Assembly: GCA_003049485.1 (NCBI GenBank)
Contig: PYST01000045.1
Location: 98,393-162,392, forward strand
Direction of reading: 5' to 3'
Length of the DNA stretch: 64,000 nt
Source: Ophioceras dolichostomum
Taxonomy: Eukaryota > Ascomycota > Sordariomycetes > Magnaporthales > Ophioceraceae
In this document: positions 35,331 to 46,084 of the stretch, piece by piece
Layout of the letters: the number at the start of each line of letters is the position of its first letter
Position numbering within the stretch: position 1 is the stretch's first letter
Notes under the pieces: generated by a model
Databases searched by the model: none
What the model saw: only the letters and a program-made list of their open reading frames with translations
What the model was told of the DNA's origin: nothing
Made by a program: the position numbers and the translations under genes

Positions 35331-36605
35331 ATGCCCATCATGTCTCCCCACAACGATGCCCCATCGCCAGCCAGCAGCTTCACAGCAGGCTTCAACAAGT
35401 TCCCCTTCATGCCATCGGCGCCCTCGGGCCTCATGCTAGGAGGCGACTTCACCCCGGCCGGGACCGAGTCGCCGCTCAGCAGCTCCTACAGCAGCAGCTC
35501 GCTGGGCAGCGCCGACGTCGGCGACGTCGTGGGCGCCGCGACGGCGGCTGGCTTCCACCTGCTCCCGCGGCGGCCGCTCGTGCCCGGCGTGTACGTCCCC
35601 ACCATGTGTTTCTTCGACCCGGACACGGAGGACGTGGACGTCCCCACCATCGCCGAGCACGCCGTGCGCCTCGCCCGCGCGGGAGTCGCCGGCCTGGCCA
35701 CGCAGGGCTCCAACGGCGAGGCCGTGCACCTGACGCACGCCGAGCGCAAGCTCGTGACCGCCGCGACCCGCAAGGCCCTCGACGACGCCGGCTTCGGCCG
35801 CATGCCGGTGGTCGTCGGGTGCGGCAGCCAGAGCACGCGCGAGACGGTGCAGTTCTGCCGCGAGGCCTGGGAGACCGGCGGCGACTACGCGCTCGTGCTG
35901 CCGCCGAGCTACTACGCCCCCTTGTTCTCGCCAGGCTCGCGCACAGTGGTCGACTACTTCGTCGCCGTCGCCGACGCGAGCCCCATCCCGCTCATCATCT
36001 ACAATTTCCCCGGAGCCGTCAACGGCATGGACCTGTCCTCGGACGTCATCCTCGAGCTGGCCGCCCACCCCAACATCGTCGGCGTCAAGCTCACCTGCGG
36101 CAACACCGGCAAGCTGCAGCGCGTCGCGGCCGGCGCCCGGAAGCTCGCCGCCGCCGCCCGCGCAGCTGCTACCAAGAACCAGCAGGCGGCTACAGTCCCC
36201 AACTCCGCCTCCGCCCCCGCCCCCCAAGCGACAGACTCCGGCTCCTCCTCAGTGCCGGACTTCCTCGTCCTCGCCGGCTCGGCCGACTTCACGGTCCAGT
36301 CCCTGGTGGCGGGCGGCCACGGCATCCTAGCGGGGCTAGCCAACATCGCGCCCAGGGCCTGCGTCGAGACGGTGAGGCTCTGGGCCGAGGGCCGCCACAC
36401 CGAGGCGCAGGCGCTGCAGGAGGTGCTCGCCGACGGCGACTGGACCGCCATACAGGGCGGCGTCGTCGGCGTCAAGTCCGGCCTGCAGTCGTGGATGGGC
36501 TACGGGGGTTACGCGCGCAGCCCGCTGCCGAGGCCGTCGGTGGAGCAGGTGAAGAAGTGGAGGGAGGGGTACAGGGAGCTGGTGATGCTTGAGGAGTCGT
36601 TGTGA
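35331..36605 (+). CDS. DHDPS/NAL-family aldolase (class I, Schiff base), substrate uncertain
   Basis: Single exon of 424 residues from ATG 35331 (the frame is open upstream; an alternative start is 35340). The barrel starts at about residue 80 (RRPLVPGVYVPTMCFF) after a Ser/Pro/Ala-rich extension. Signatures: GSNGE at 126-130 (pyruvate carboxylate loop), Tyr224 in IIYNFPG and the Schiff-base Lys253 in VGVKLTCGN. The glycine-rich LAGSADFTVQSLVAGGHGIL segment is typical of the family. A low-complexity Ala/Ser/Gln insert (about 265-310, after RKLAAAARAAATKNQ) follows the catalytic strand and is unusual. Fungi make lysine by the aminoadipate route, so it is not a lysine-pathway DapA. Related fungal enzymes include 4-hydroxy-2-oxoglutarate aldolase and sugar-acid aldolases such as those of galacturonate and rhamnose catabolism. 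No neighbouring pathway gene helps to decide. Confidence 0.85.
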   Translation: MPIMSPHNDAPSPASSFTAGFNKFPFMPSAPSGLMLGGDFTPAGTESPLSSSYSSSSLGSADVGDVVGAATAAGFHLLPRRPLVPGVYVPTMCFFDPDTEDVDVPTIAEHAVRLARAGVAGLATQGSNGEAVHLTHAERKLVTAATRKALDDAGFGRMPVVVGCGSQSTRETVQFCREAWETGGDYALVLPPSYYAPLFSPGSRTVVDYFVAVADASPIPLIIYNFPGAVNGMDLSSDVILELAAHPNIVGVKLTCGNTGKLQRVAAGARKLAAAARAAATKNQQAATVPNSASAPAPQATDSGSSSVPDFLVLAGSADFTVQSLVAGGHGILAGLANIAPRACVETVRLWAEGRHTEAQALQEVLADGDWTAIQGGVVGVKSGLQSWMGYGGYARSPLPRPSVEQVKKWREGYRELVMLEESL

Positions 36606-39191
36606 TGACGTGATAATGAGGTGTGGTGATGATGCTGAACAGCTAGCTAGCTCTTCTTTCTTTTTTTCCTTTGCCTCTTATTCCCTTCCTCCTTTTCTTT
36701 TTTCTTGCTTTTTCGTTGACTCTTTTTTTTATTCCCCCTATCCTTCGACAAAAATATTCTTTTATCTTCCTTCCATAGTTATTGATATTCCCCTCTCCGT
36801 CCTAGTCACTAAAATACTTCCCTAGTATTTCTTTATTTTCCTTTTCAGTTAAAGTATACTCCCCCTCTCCGTCCTGGTCAAATGTGTTAGACAGGAGGCG
36901 AGACAACCCAAAATGAAGAAAGAAAAAAAAGGTTACCAAACAAAAATGGACATGTCTTTTGGCAGGACGAACAGACGGACGGGTGGACGACTTGGACAAA
37001 CAAACGGTGGGCTACAGACATGTATCAGAAAGACGGCGACGGGCGTTTTTAGAACCTTTTTAATCAAAAAAGGTGGAAAAAAGGTGGAAACTGCTTTTCC
37101 TAATTTTTTTTTATCTTAGTTCAATACCGCTTTTCCTTCTTCATTTTTCCTGTTCCTCCTTTCGTCAACCTCTCTTAATACCTCTTCTTACTCTTTCCAC
37201 ATTAAAAGCAGCTACCTCCCTCTCATCCTTCAACATGACAGTTTTCGGTGTGTCTGATCGCGTCTTACCAACCTCCATTCCGAGACAATGCACCACGCGA
37301 GAGACGTAGAGAAAAAAGCGTCCATGTTCCAACACAACACAAAAAGAAGAGCTAGACTCTTTCGATTCGGTTTTTTGTTTGTATGCACTTATATTTTATT
37401 TGACGGGCCGAACAAAAGTGAATAAAATCAACCTTTGCTCCCTTACTCTACTATGTCGGATTCTTAAAGGCACTATTCATTCGTCCGATATCTTGTACTG
37501 AAAGGGAGTACGTAGAACGCGGTGTCGTATTGAACGACGTCCGCCCATTCACTTTCCTCGACTTAGCCATCTTTTCTCCTCCTCCTCTCCTCCCTCTTCC
37601 ACTTCCTTTTTCCTCCTCCCCGCTGCACCTCCCTCCTGGACCTTCGACGACACGGCCCGATTCGAACAAGACCACCACAGCGCTATACGGCTTGCATACA
37701 CGTTCCACGACAGCAGCTCGATCGACCGAGAGAGAAAGGAGAGTCCTCTTCCCTCCCCTTTTTTATTTTACGAACTGCGTTTGTTTTCTTTCCTTCACCG
37801 CTCTCACCCACCACTGGCCCGCCGCCCTCCTTGTACAACACGAGCATCTTTTCCATTCCTTCATCCCTGCACTGTCAAAGCCACGGGAGCCTGCCTGCCT
37901 GCTTGCAGCACTACTTGCTGCTACCTGGCCACCTGGTCACCTGGCCACCACCTGCAACGCAGCCATCCGTAGGTTTGTATTTCTGAGTTTCCCAACGCGG
38001 AAAGGGTGGATGTAATGGAAGGATGGCATTTTTTCAGTGTGACACCATGCGGTGATGGGTGATGGGTCGCTTGCGTGTATCGGGGCGTCCAACCGCAAAT
38101 TCCCCCTTCCTTTCTATCCCTGCCTGCCTCGGGGCATGCCTTTCTCGAGAAAGCCCAGGATCTTCTTCACCGTATTTTCTCTGAGTGGGCTCGGTGAGCT
38201 CCGAGGAGATGGAAAGCTAGCTGGCTGGAGAACCTCATTGGACGGCACGCGATGTGAATGGCCGCCACTGACGTCTTTTTTTCCCCCCCTGAACAACGCC
38301 ATTCAGGAAAGCGTGAGAGCGGCGATCCTGCGTTGGCGTTTAATCTTCCCTCCTCCTTCTTCGAAGAACTCCGTCGTCCTTTCTCTCCTCGGAGTATTAT
38401 CGTCACCGGGCTGGAATGGGCCTCTGGATGGTACACTGTTGATCATCGATCCAAGACATCTCCGAGAGACTACCAATTAGTCCCGTCCCTAATGCTTTCG
38501 AATTGTGGCCTGATTCGGGATTTTTTTATCGTTCCTCAACTTGAGGAGATGGGTTAGACCGCGCTAGCACCCACTCAGCTTGCCCATCGCCCGTTGATGG
38601 CTGCGCCATTAGTTCAATCCCTTTACTCTTGTGACACCCCAGTGTGCTCAACTACCACAATTACTTCACACTGCCGCGGACCAAGGCCATCTATCTCCCC
38701 GGGACGCACGGGAAGATCTCTGTACTATCTTCCTCAACCAGACAGATCAGACGGATGGGACGGCATCTCTATCTCCCATGCTACGTTGCCCTATTTCGCA
38801 TATATGTCGTCCATGGTGTCATTGGAAGAGTAGACGAGCTTCTAACCTTTCCTCCCCCCCTCTCCCCGGGGCGGCTCCGACGCCAGCCTCCTCTTCGCCT
38901 GCCACAACACACTACCAAGGAGATTCGCTGGATGACAATGTTGGAAGAAGTAGTCAGTAACATGTACCTACTTAATTAATACGCAACGGTCGGCCTACAA
39001 ACATGGCCGGAGGGGCTGGACGCACCGCGGGAAAGAGATGGGAGTGAATCGAGGGGGGAGAGAAAAAAAAAGAAAAAAAGGACAGCAGGACCATCGGCAA
39101 CCCACGAGCGGGCAACCCTTCCCGGCCGGAAATGAGGAGATTGGGATGGGCCGGTGCACGACGGCGCCCAGGTTCGACTGGGCAGAAAGCC

Positions 39192-39440
39192 AACCTACCT
39201 AGTACCTACCTCCCTACCTAACCTACCCTCCTGTCGCTGTACTCTCTTCATTCTTTTCCTGCTTCCTCTTCCTTGTTGGTCGTGTGTGCAGTGGAACCTC
39301 ATAAAGGTTGTGCACCCCCAAAGAGCGCAGCACGAATATGGGCTCCGGCCTGGCTGGCCTCTTTGTATACCTAGGTGGGTATCCTGCAGATTTTTCTTCT
39401 TTTCAGTTGAGTACCTACCTACCTAGGTATCTTGGGTATC
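39192..39440. repeat. CCTACCTAGGTAC motif clusters
   Basis: Two clusters are about 130 bp apart: 39192-39232 (CCTACCTAGTACCTACC and variants) and 39365-39440 (ATACCTAGGTGGGTATC, GTACCTACCTACCTAGGTA). They share the core CCTAGGTA with those in the 14-kb gene-poor region. Confidence 0.65.
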
Positions 39441-41177
39441 TTCTGCTGCTCCCCACCGCACCGCGACGGCGCTGGTTGACGTCACTCTGTGTCGGCACTT
39501 CCTTGCTGCCTAGCCCTAGGTAGGTAGGTACATCAGTATCACTACTTTTTCCACTTACCATCCCTACCTATCAACCCGCCAGCCGCCAGGACCTCTGGCC
39601 GGCAAGCGCTGTGGTGCTTTGACGGCGGCGGCAGCTCTACGCAACTAGCCAGCCCGACACCTCCGTCCCAGCTGACCGCTCGCTCGGGGTTGGTGATTTA
39701 TTACGAGCAAGATCTCCCTTCCGGCACTTCCCTTCCCCCCTTTCTCTTGATCAAAGCGCCATGCAGCCTCCCGTCCCGATCTAAATTTGGAGGACCGGCG
39801 GACGGCGTGCGGCGCATGGTATTCCCGACGTTTTCCAGCTATTGACGGGGATAGTCGGAGGGCGGCGGTCTGATGAACCCAATACCGAACGAAGCCCCTT
39901 GTGTGTCGCCCTGAACCCCTTCTTGGGGTAGTCTTTTCTTCGACACGAGGATCACTGCATGTCAAAGGCAGCACGCCTGTCGATCAGGTCGTCTACCATT
40001 GCCTTTTCGCCATCTTTGCGTCCTGTTGTGGCCGTCTCGTTTTCTTCCCTGCAGCTGTCTGCGGCAGCAGACGGGAAACCAAAGCACCAAGGCACACAGC
40101 ATTGATCCCGTGACAATCCACGGAACACTAGAAGGGCCTAGCCGCCTGTCAGGACGGGAAGCTTTACCAGGAGCAAACAAATTAAGGTTGTTGTGTCCTT
40201 CCTTGCCTATCTTATGTCGTGGGTCCTTTCCCTCGCAAACAACGACAGAGAGCAGGCAGGGCAGCGAGGCACAGCGCCACGCGCCGCCCTAGCTATCATA
40301 GATGGTCGGCCATATTCTTGTCCACCATCTTCCCTGCACGTGGCAATATTAAAAAAAGATGAGACGGGGGATCCTATAATACGAGGCCCAAAGCACAAAG
40401 CCCAGGAGTGGCTCGTTCATGCAGGTCCATTTTCGTGGCTAGCATGGCTAGCATGGTGACTGCTGTTGTTGTCCTACGCAGGGCGAATCTCCCGAGTACC
40501 AGCCACTATTCTAGCAGAGAAAAGGGTCTCCATGTGGTCTCTATGTCCTCTCCTCTATCCCTCTCTGCGTGTACAGGACCCACGGCTGCCACATGGTACT
40601 ATGGTCGTTATTCACTGTCTTCGTTCAGCTTTCCCCCAACTCCCCCGTTCCGTGACCCCCATTGGTTTCCTTTACTTCATCCTCCACTCCACCTTGTCCT
40701 CCCCGGTTCGAGCTGAAGCAGGGGGGGAGGGGAGAGAGAAGATTCCGGCTCATCCGATCGGGAGGGAGGAGTGAAGACGAGAAAACCGGGGTGCCTTTGC
40801 CGGTCGAAGTGACGAGGTTGCCAGGATCGCTTTCCCTGCTTGCGCCGCTGCTGCCGTTGCTGTTGATGCTGCCCAACCCCATCAGCCGGCTCCCTCTCGG
40901 AGGCCACAAGATCGTGGTGCCATCGTTACGTCGACCCCGACTAGTGGACATCGTAAAAAAGAAAAAAAGAGTTGCCACGACGCGCCCTTCGAGTTTCGCA
41001 CTACGTCCGCTCTCACCCATACTTAGCTGGTCACTCAGTCACTCACCCAACTGGTCACCTAATCTTAACTGCGTCCGCCACCAGACCGACGCCATACAGG
41101 CACCTGCATGTACGTGGGAAGGTACACATGTACATGGGAAAGTTCCCTAGCGCCTTGGTGGGCATCGTGGACACCGC

Positions 41178-41185
41178 TATATAAT
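41178..41185 (+). promoter_or_regulatory. Candidate TATA box of the tyrosinase gene
   Basis: TATATAAT lies 180 bp upstream of the start codon, leaving room for a leader of about 150 nt. Confidence 0.35.
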
Positions 41186-41336
41186 ATCGATGGTGATTCC
41201 CTCTTCTTCCTTACCACTTCTAGATGTTAAATCAACATCACAGCCATTTTTTATTCATCGTTACCACTCAGTCGTATATTCCCTCCCCGCCTCGGTACCT
41301 AAGGTACCCAAGACATCACTATCATATTAGCGACAT

Positions 41337-41348
41337 CTTTATATAAAG
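41337..41348 (+). promoter_or_regulatory. Perfect 12-bp palindrome CTTTATATAAAG beside the tyrosinase start
   Basis: The palindrome ends 17 nt before ATG 41365. It looks like a TATA element but is too close to serve that start. It may be leader sequence, or serve an alternative downstream start. Confidence 0.4.
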
Positions 41349-41364
41349 ACCAAGACGCCGGCGC

Positions 41365-44300
41365 ATGAAGGCCATGCTTCGTTCCGTCTTGACCTTTGCC
41401 TTCGGGCTGCCCCTGGCCGGCTTGGCGGCTCAGATTCCGGTGGTCGGCATCCCATCGAACGGAGATGGGCGAAATCCTCCGCCGAGGAGAAACATCATCG
41501 ACGTCTTCAGCGAAGGTGGTCCAGAATGGTAATGTCCTAGATACTCGGCCAGCAAGCCATTTGCTGCGTCCTCTCCAATGCTATCGTTGCCGTTGTCGTT
41601 GTTGCTACTGTTGACCTGACACACCTCCACCTCCTCCTGCACACAACTTACAGGAGCTTATTAGTCCAGGGACTCATATCATTGCAAGACCAGCCAGAGA
41701 CGGAAGAGACCTCATTTTTCCAAATAATGGGTGGGTACTTATACCTTTTAGTCTCCTCCCCCAACTCGAGAACTACTCCAAGACGACTTCATATCAGGAT
41801 GGAGCTACCCACCTAGTATCGGTAGACCTAACCATCATCCATTCATTTAAGGGATCCACGGTGTGCCTCACATCGGATGGAACGGAGTCGAGCAGGTGGC
41901 AGGGGGAAACAGCAACATGGGCTTTTGTCCACACAATGTAAGACTGACTTCAAGTGCCGTCCCTCAGCAAGCCGCTAGAGCTGCAACTAACTAGCCGCCG
42001 CGTCTTCGTGTACAGGAAGTCCTCTTCGTCTCATGGCACCGGCCATACTTGGTCTTGTTTGAGGTAAGCGAGCACCTTACTTCCCTATGCAACCAGACCA
42101 TCTTCTCTGGCAGGCGAACTACCAAGCAAGCCAGCCTGCATGCCTCCCCTCTGGCCAGTCTGCTTGCTCTGCTTGTCTAGAGCAGAAATACCTCTACTTG
42201 TATACCAGCCAGTCGCTCACGACTCATAACACCCGCACGCATGCCAAAACAGCAAACACTCCACGCCCACATCTCGCGCATCGCAAGCATGTACGGCGGC
42301 GACGACGCAGCGGCCTACCAAGCGGCCGCCCAGCGCGTCCGCACCCCTTACTGGGACTGGGCGAGCGACGCGCGGCTGCCCGACGCGCTGTCCCTCCAGC
42401 AGATCACCATCACGACGCCCCAGGGCCAGCAGACCGTCCGAAACCCGTGGTACAGCTACCGCTTCAAGCGGTCGGCGCAGGAGGCGGGGCTGCCCTGGGA
42501 CGCGCTCAGCAGCCGGTACGGCGAGACGAAGAGGGGTCCGCTGGCCGATGGGACCGAGGATTATGGCGCGCTGAATGTGCAGCTTTCGTCGCATGCGTCG
42601 TATTTGAAGACGCTGGTGGTGAGTCTTTTGTAGTTGAGTTTCCCATCCTTGGGCTTGATGTTCATTGTCCTTGTTGCTCCGAACGTCTGTCTTGTCTTAC
42701 CCTCCCTCCCTCACGTCCCTTCCCTCTCCTCCTCACACACGGCAGAGAGAGGGCTGAGCCCTTCGTGTTCTATCATATTTTCCGCCTAACCCCCTTGTCT
42801 TGGTGGCCGTGTTCGTGGAAAAGAGCAACTAGAGTGCTTATCGGAGGATTATTAGGATGTGTGAGTGCTAAAACATCTTGCAACCTCTTTGCAGTACAAC
42901 GTCTTCACGCAGACGAAAACGTTCGAACAGATGGCCACGGATCAGTTCTCCGGATCGAGTTTCGAATCGCCTCACAACACCGTACACAATCTCGCCGGAG
43001 GGGGAGGTCACCTCATGTACCTAGACTGGTCGGCATTCGACCCAGCTTTGTACGTAAATCTAGCTACCTTCCACCTCGCCTTAACATCACCCATCATCCT
43101 CACTCCTCACTCCGAGTCCCCACTCCTTTGATACTGGCAATGGCCGGCTACTGACTATGCAAAACAACATCTACTGTCTATCAGCATCGTCCACCACTGC
43201 AACGTAGACCGCCTAATGGCCCTCTGGCAGGCGATCAACTACCTCTCCCCGGTCTTCAACATCACCGCCCACACCAACGGCCGCTACGGCACCGCGCCCG
43301 GCGCCGTGACGGCTGACTCGCCCCTGAAGCCGTTCTACGCCAGCTCGGCGCCCGACGACTTCCACACGTCCCGCACCGTGGCGGACGTCACGCGCTTCGG
43401 GTACTCATACCCGGAACTGCTCCAGGGTAACGTTCATCTGACACCCGAGGAGCTAAGGAGTCTTGTCATTCAGCGCGTGAACGTCCTCTATGGACCAGGG
43501 GGAACGCCACAGCAGGGGGCTAGCAAGACAAGTTTGAAGAGGAGGAGTCACGCCAGGGATGTGCGGAAGACTCACGGACATCACGATGCTCGTCACGTCG
43601 TGAGCGGCCAGGAGGGTGGCGGTGGCTGGTGGAAGGGCGGGAAGGAGTGGGATTACTCGGTGCAGGTGAGGGTGGAGAGGGAGGAGCTGGACCTCCCGGT
43701 CGTGCTGGAGGTGTACGTGTGCGGGAAGCGGGCCGGCGAGGTCACGCTGCTGGGCATGCCGAGGACGGGGACCAGCTTCTCGGTCGTGCCGCTCACGCAG
43801 GTGCTGGGGGAGCTAGAGGGGCTGGGAGAAGAGCTCGAGGACCTGGGTGTGGGCACGGTGCTGCCGCTGTTGGAGAGGGATTTGAGGGTCGATATTCACA
43901 AGGTATGTTTTGCGTCTGTTTCCTTTTTATTCTTTCTCTCAACTTCCCTCGATTCAGTCAAAGACCCCCCCCCCCCGACGACACCCGGGGAGGGAGAGCT
44001 CAGTCCCGTCCTGTTGTGCCTTGCAGTGCCTGCTCTATGCGTGGGTTAGCTAGCGTGTGTGAGTGAGTGGGTGGGTTGGATGGTGTCACCCCAGATCAAG
44101 ATCGGGAACCACCAAGAGACTCACCCACCCCGCCTTGCTCTCCTTCCGATCCCATTCTCCCGTCCCAGCCATCTCTAACATCCGCAAGCTATCATTTCTC
44201 ACCTTGCCACCCATTTGCTACGTAACGGCTCCTTGTCTCACTGACACTTTCCACTCACTACCCTTTCCAGTACGACGGCACCTCGATCCCAGTCTCGTCC

Positions 44301-44420
44301 GTACCCAGCCTGCAGCTCGAGGTCCAGAGCAGGGAGTACACGCCCGCCAAGAGCGATGCCGAGTTCCCCGCGTACGGGGCGGTGAATAAGGTGACGATCC
44401 CCGTGGTGGCTGGGCCATAA
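41365..44420 (+). CDS. Tyrosinase (type-3 copper polyphenol oxidase)
   Basis: Eight exons: 41365-41528, 41654-41730, 41852-41937, 42016-42063, 42253-42618, 42895-43049, 43185-43902 and 44271-44420, encoding 587 residues. It hydroxylates monophenols and oxidises diphenols to quinones (melanin chemistry). CuA ligands: His83 (MGIHGVP), His108 (GFCPHN) and His117 (SWHRPY). Cys106 two residues before His108 fits the Cys-His thioether bridge of fungal tyrosinases. CuB ligands: His274 and His278 (SPHNTVHNLAGG) and one of His302/303 (VHHCNVDRL). The N-terminus is hydrophobic (LRSVLTFAFGLPLAGLAA), so a signal peptide is possible. After the core a basic linker (LKRRSHARDVRKTHGHHD) leads to the beta-rich C-terminal domain that shields the active site in latent enzymes; cleavage there would activate it. 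Exon 4 is only 48 nt. Intron 7 has a C12 run. Confidence 0.93.
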
Positions 44421-46084
44421 GGAAGCTGGTACTACTAGTAGTACTGCTACTAGCGGTAGACGGGTTGCAGCGAGGCGAGGAGGGGAAAATGCAGTCAGGC
44501 GAGAGAATTCGTCGTCATCATCATCACCACGAGCATCATCACGGTCTGCACATAGCATCGTCATAATTGACAATAATCAACAATAATGGGGGGTCACTTC
44601 ATAATAACCTTGGACTGGAGGTTGGTAATGGGATTCTTTCATCATCGGGGGGTTCAAGACAGCTGTCACACTTGTACATAGATTACACCGTAGGTAGACA
44701 GATACATTATAATATGGCAGCGTTTGACTGCGTTCCCTTATGTATCTTCTGACTGCTCTGTCTCAAAGGCTTCTATACTCCTGCAACACTTACACGCTGC
44801 CTACAGTAGGTCACAGTAAGTCTTGTGCGGGACCTACCTGCTCACCTACCAGGTATGGTAGTAGTAGTATGCAGCGTACAAGTGCATTGATCTCTTCGCA
44901 TTTTTCTTTTGGCGAGAAATGTCTCAGCTTCGTCATAGCAAAATGTAATGTCACTGAGTACTAGTATTACCTAATTATGACCGGCGCACTTGGGAGTTTT
45001 GCATCTCTACGCATTTGTTTCGACTCTCAGCAAGTAACATCAGTTGACGTGGGCAGTCATTCGTAGTCCTAGCACCTAGCAGAGAAGGGAGAGAAAACAC
45101 GAGAGATCTCTGGGCATTGCTGCTCGACGTGTTTAGGGGGAATTGTCCATGGTACTAGGGTACTGCTCATTAACTCCATCTCTGCTGTGTTGTGCATCTT
45201 GCATTGCATCCCGTGATACGTGCTCGTTGTCGTGCACCCCTCTGCTTGATGGGGTGGGCTTGGCTGGGCCGGATTTGATCGCGCCACGATATGTGAAGTG
45301 TGAGATATTATGGTATATTGCTGAAAGAGGTAGGTAGGTACTCCAGGTAGCAGGACGTTTTCTGTTGAGACAGACTGAGTGTGTGCTTTGATATGAGGAA
45401 GCTGTTGTGATTTTACCCAAATCGGTGTAATGGTCTAGCTGTCACACATCGTTCTAGATCAGATTGTGTCTTGTCCATTCAACTTGGCACCCGCGGTTGC
45501 ACAAGTCAATGGGCTCCTGCCTTAGTAGGCAGTTGAGTTGATGGCCTCGAAGTGTATCCGTGTGATGCTACGGATTTGGCACACCAAGTGACCGAGACTC
45601 ACATCGGCTTGCATGTTGTTGTTCGCTATCCATCTACCGGCCGAGCCCACCCAGTCAAACACCAAAAGGGAGCCGCCGAGGATAGCAAACGCCGTTACTC
45701 GACAGGTTCGTAAGACACTGGGGTCTCAGTGCTATTGTTCTAAGCACCTCGGACAGACAATGAGGGAGGACAAGTGAGAAAACTGCGTGGTTCCTTGACC
45801 ACCCGTAATACGTTGCTTTTTGTTTTGCTTCCCAACTATCGACATTTCAAGGCGACTCTTTTTGTGTCCACGGGGAGAGGCGGGCACAGCAGGTAAGAAG
45901 TTAAACAGACATTCTACCGTAGCACCTCCCGCCCCGTGCCTGCAACTTGCCTAGAAAGGGAGGTCATCTGCAGTCCAAGACGACCAGCAAGCAGCCATCC
46001 AGCCACTTACAAACGGCACTGCTAGCCATACACTCACCAGGATCCCCGACCGATCTCAGCTGCATATCACGCACGACTCACGAC
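44421..46084. other. Convergent 3' region between tyrosinase and carboxylesterase
   Basis: About 1.7 kb between two stop codons. It includes a TAGGTAGGTA run at about 45330. No supported gene was seen. Confidence 0.5.

Larger units (their letters stand above)
36606..41364. other. About 4.8 kb intergenic region between the aldolase and the tyrosinase
   Basis: The first ~700 bp are T-rich (aldolase 3' region). Pyrimidine-rich blocks lie at 37560-37760. TAGGTACC-type clusters occur at 39192-39232, 39365-39440 and 41293-41312. No frame has recognisable content. Confidence 0.5.

Noticed and set aside
35606..36592. 328-codon plus-strand frame overlapping the aldolase
   Set aside because: It is an out-of-frame shadow with extreme Arg/Pro content, while the other frame has complete DHDPS signatures.
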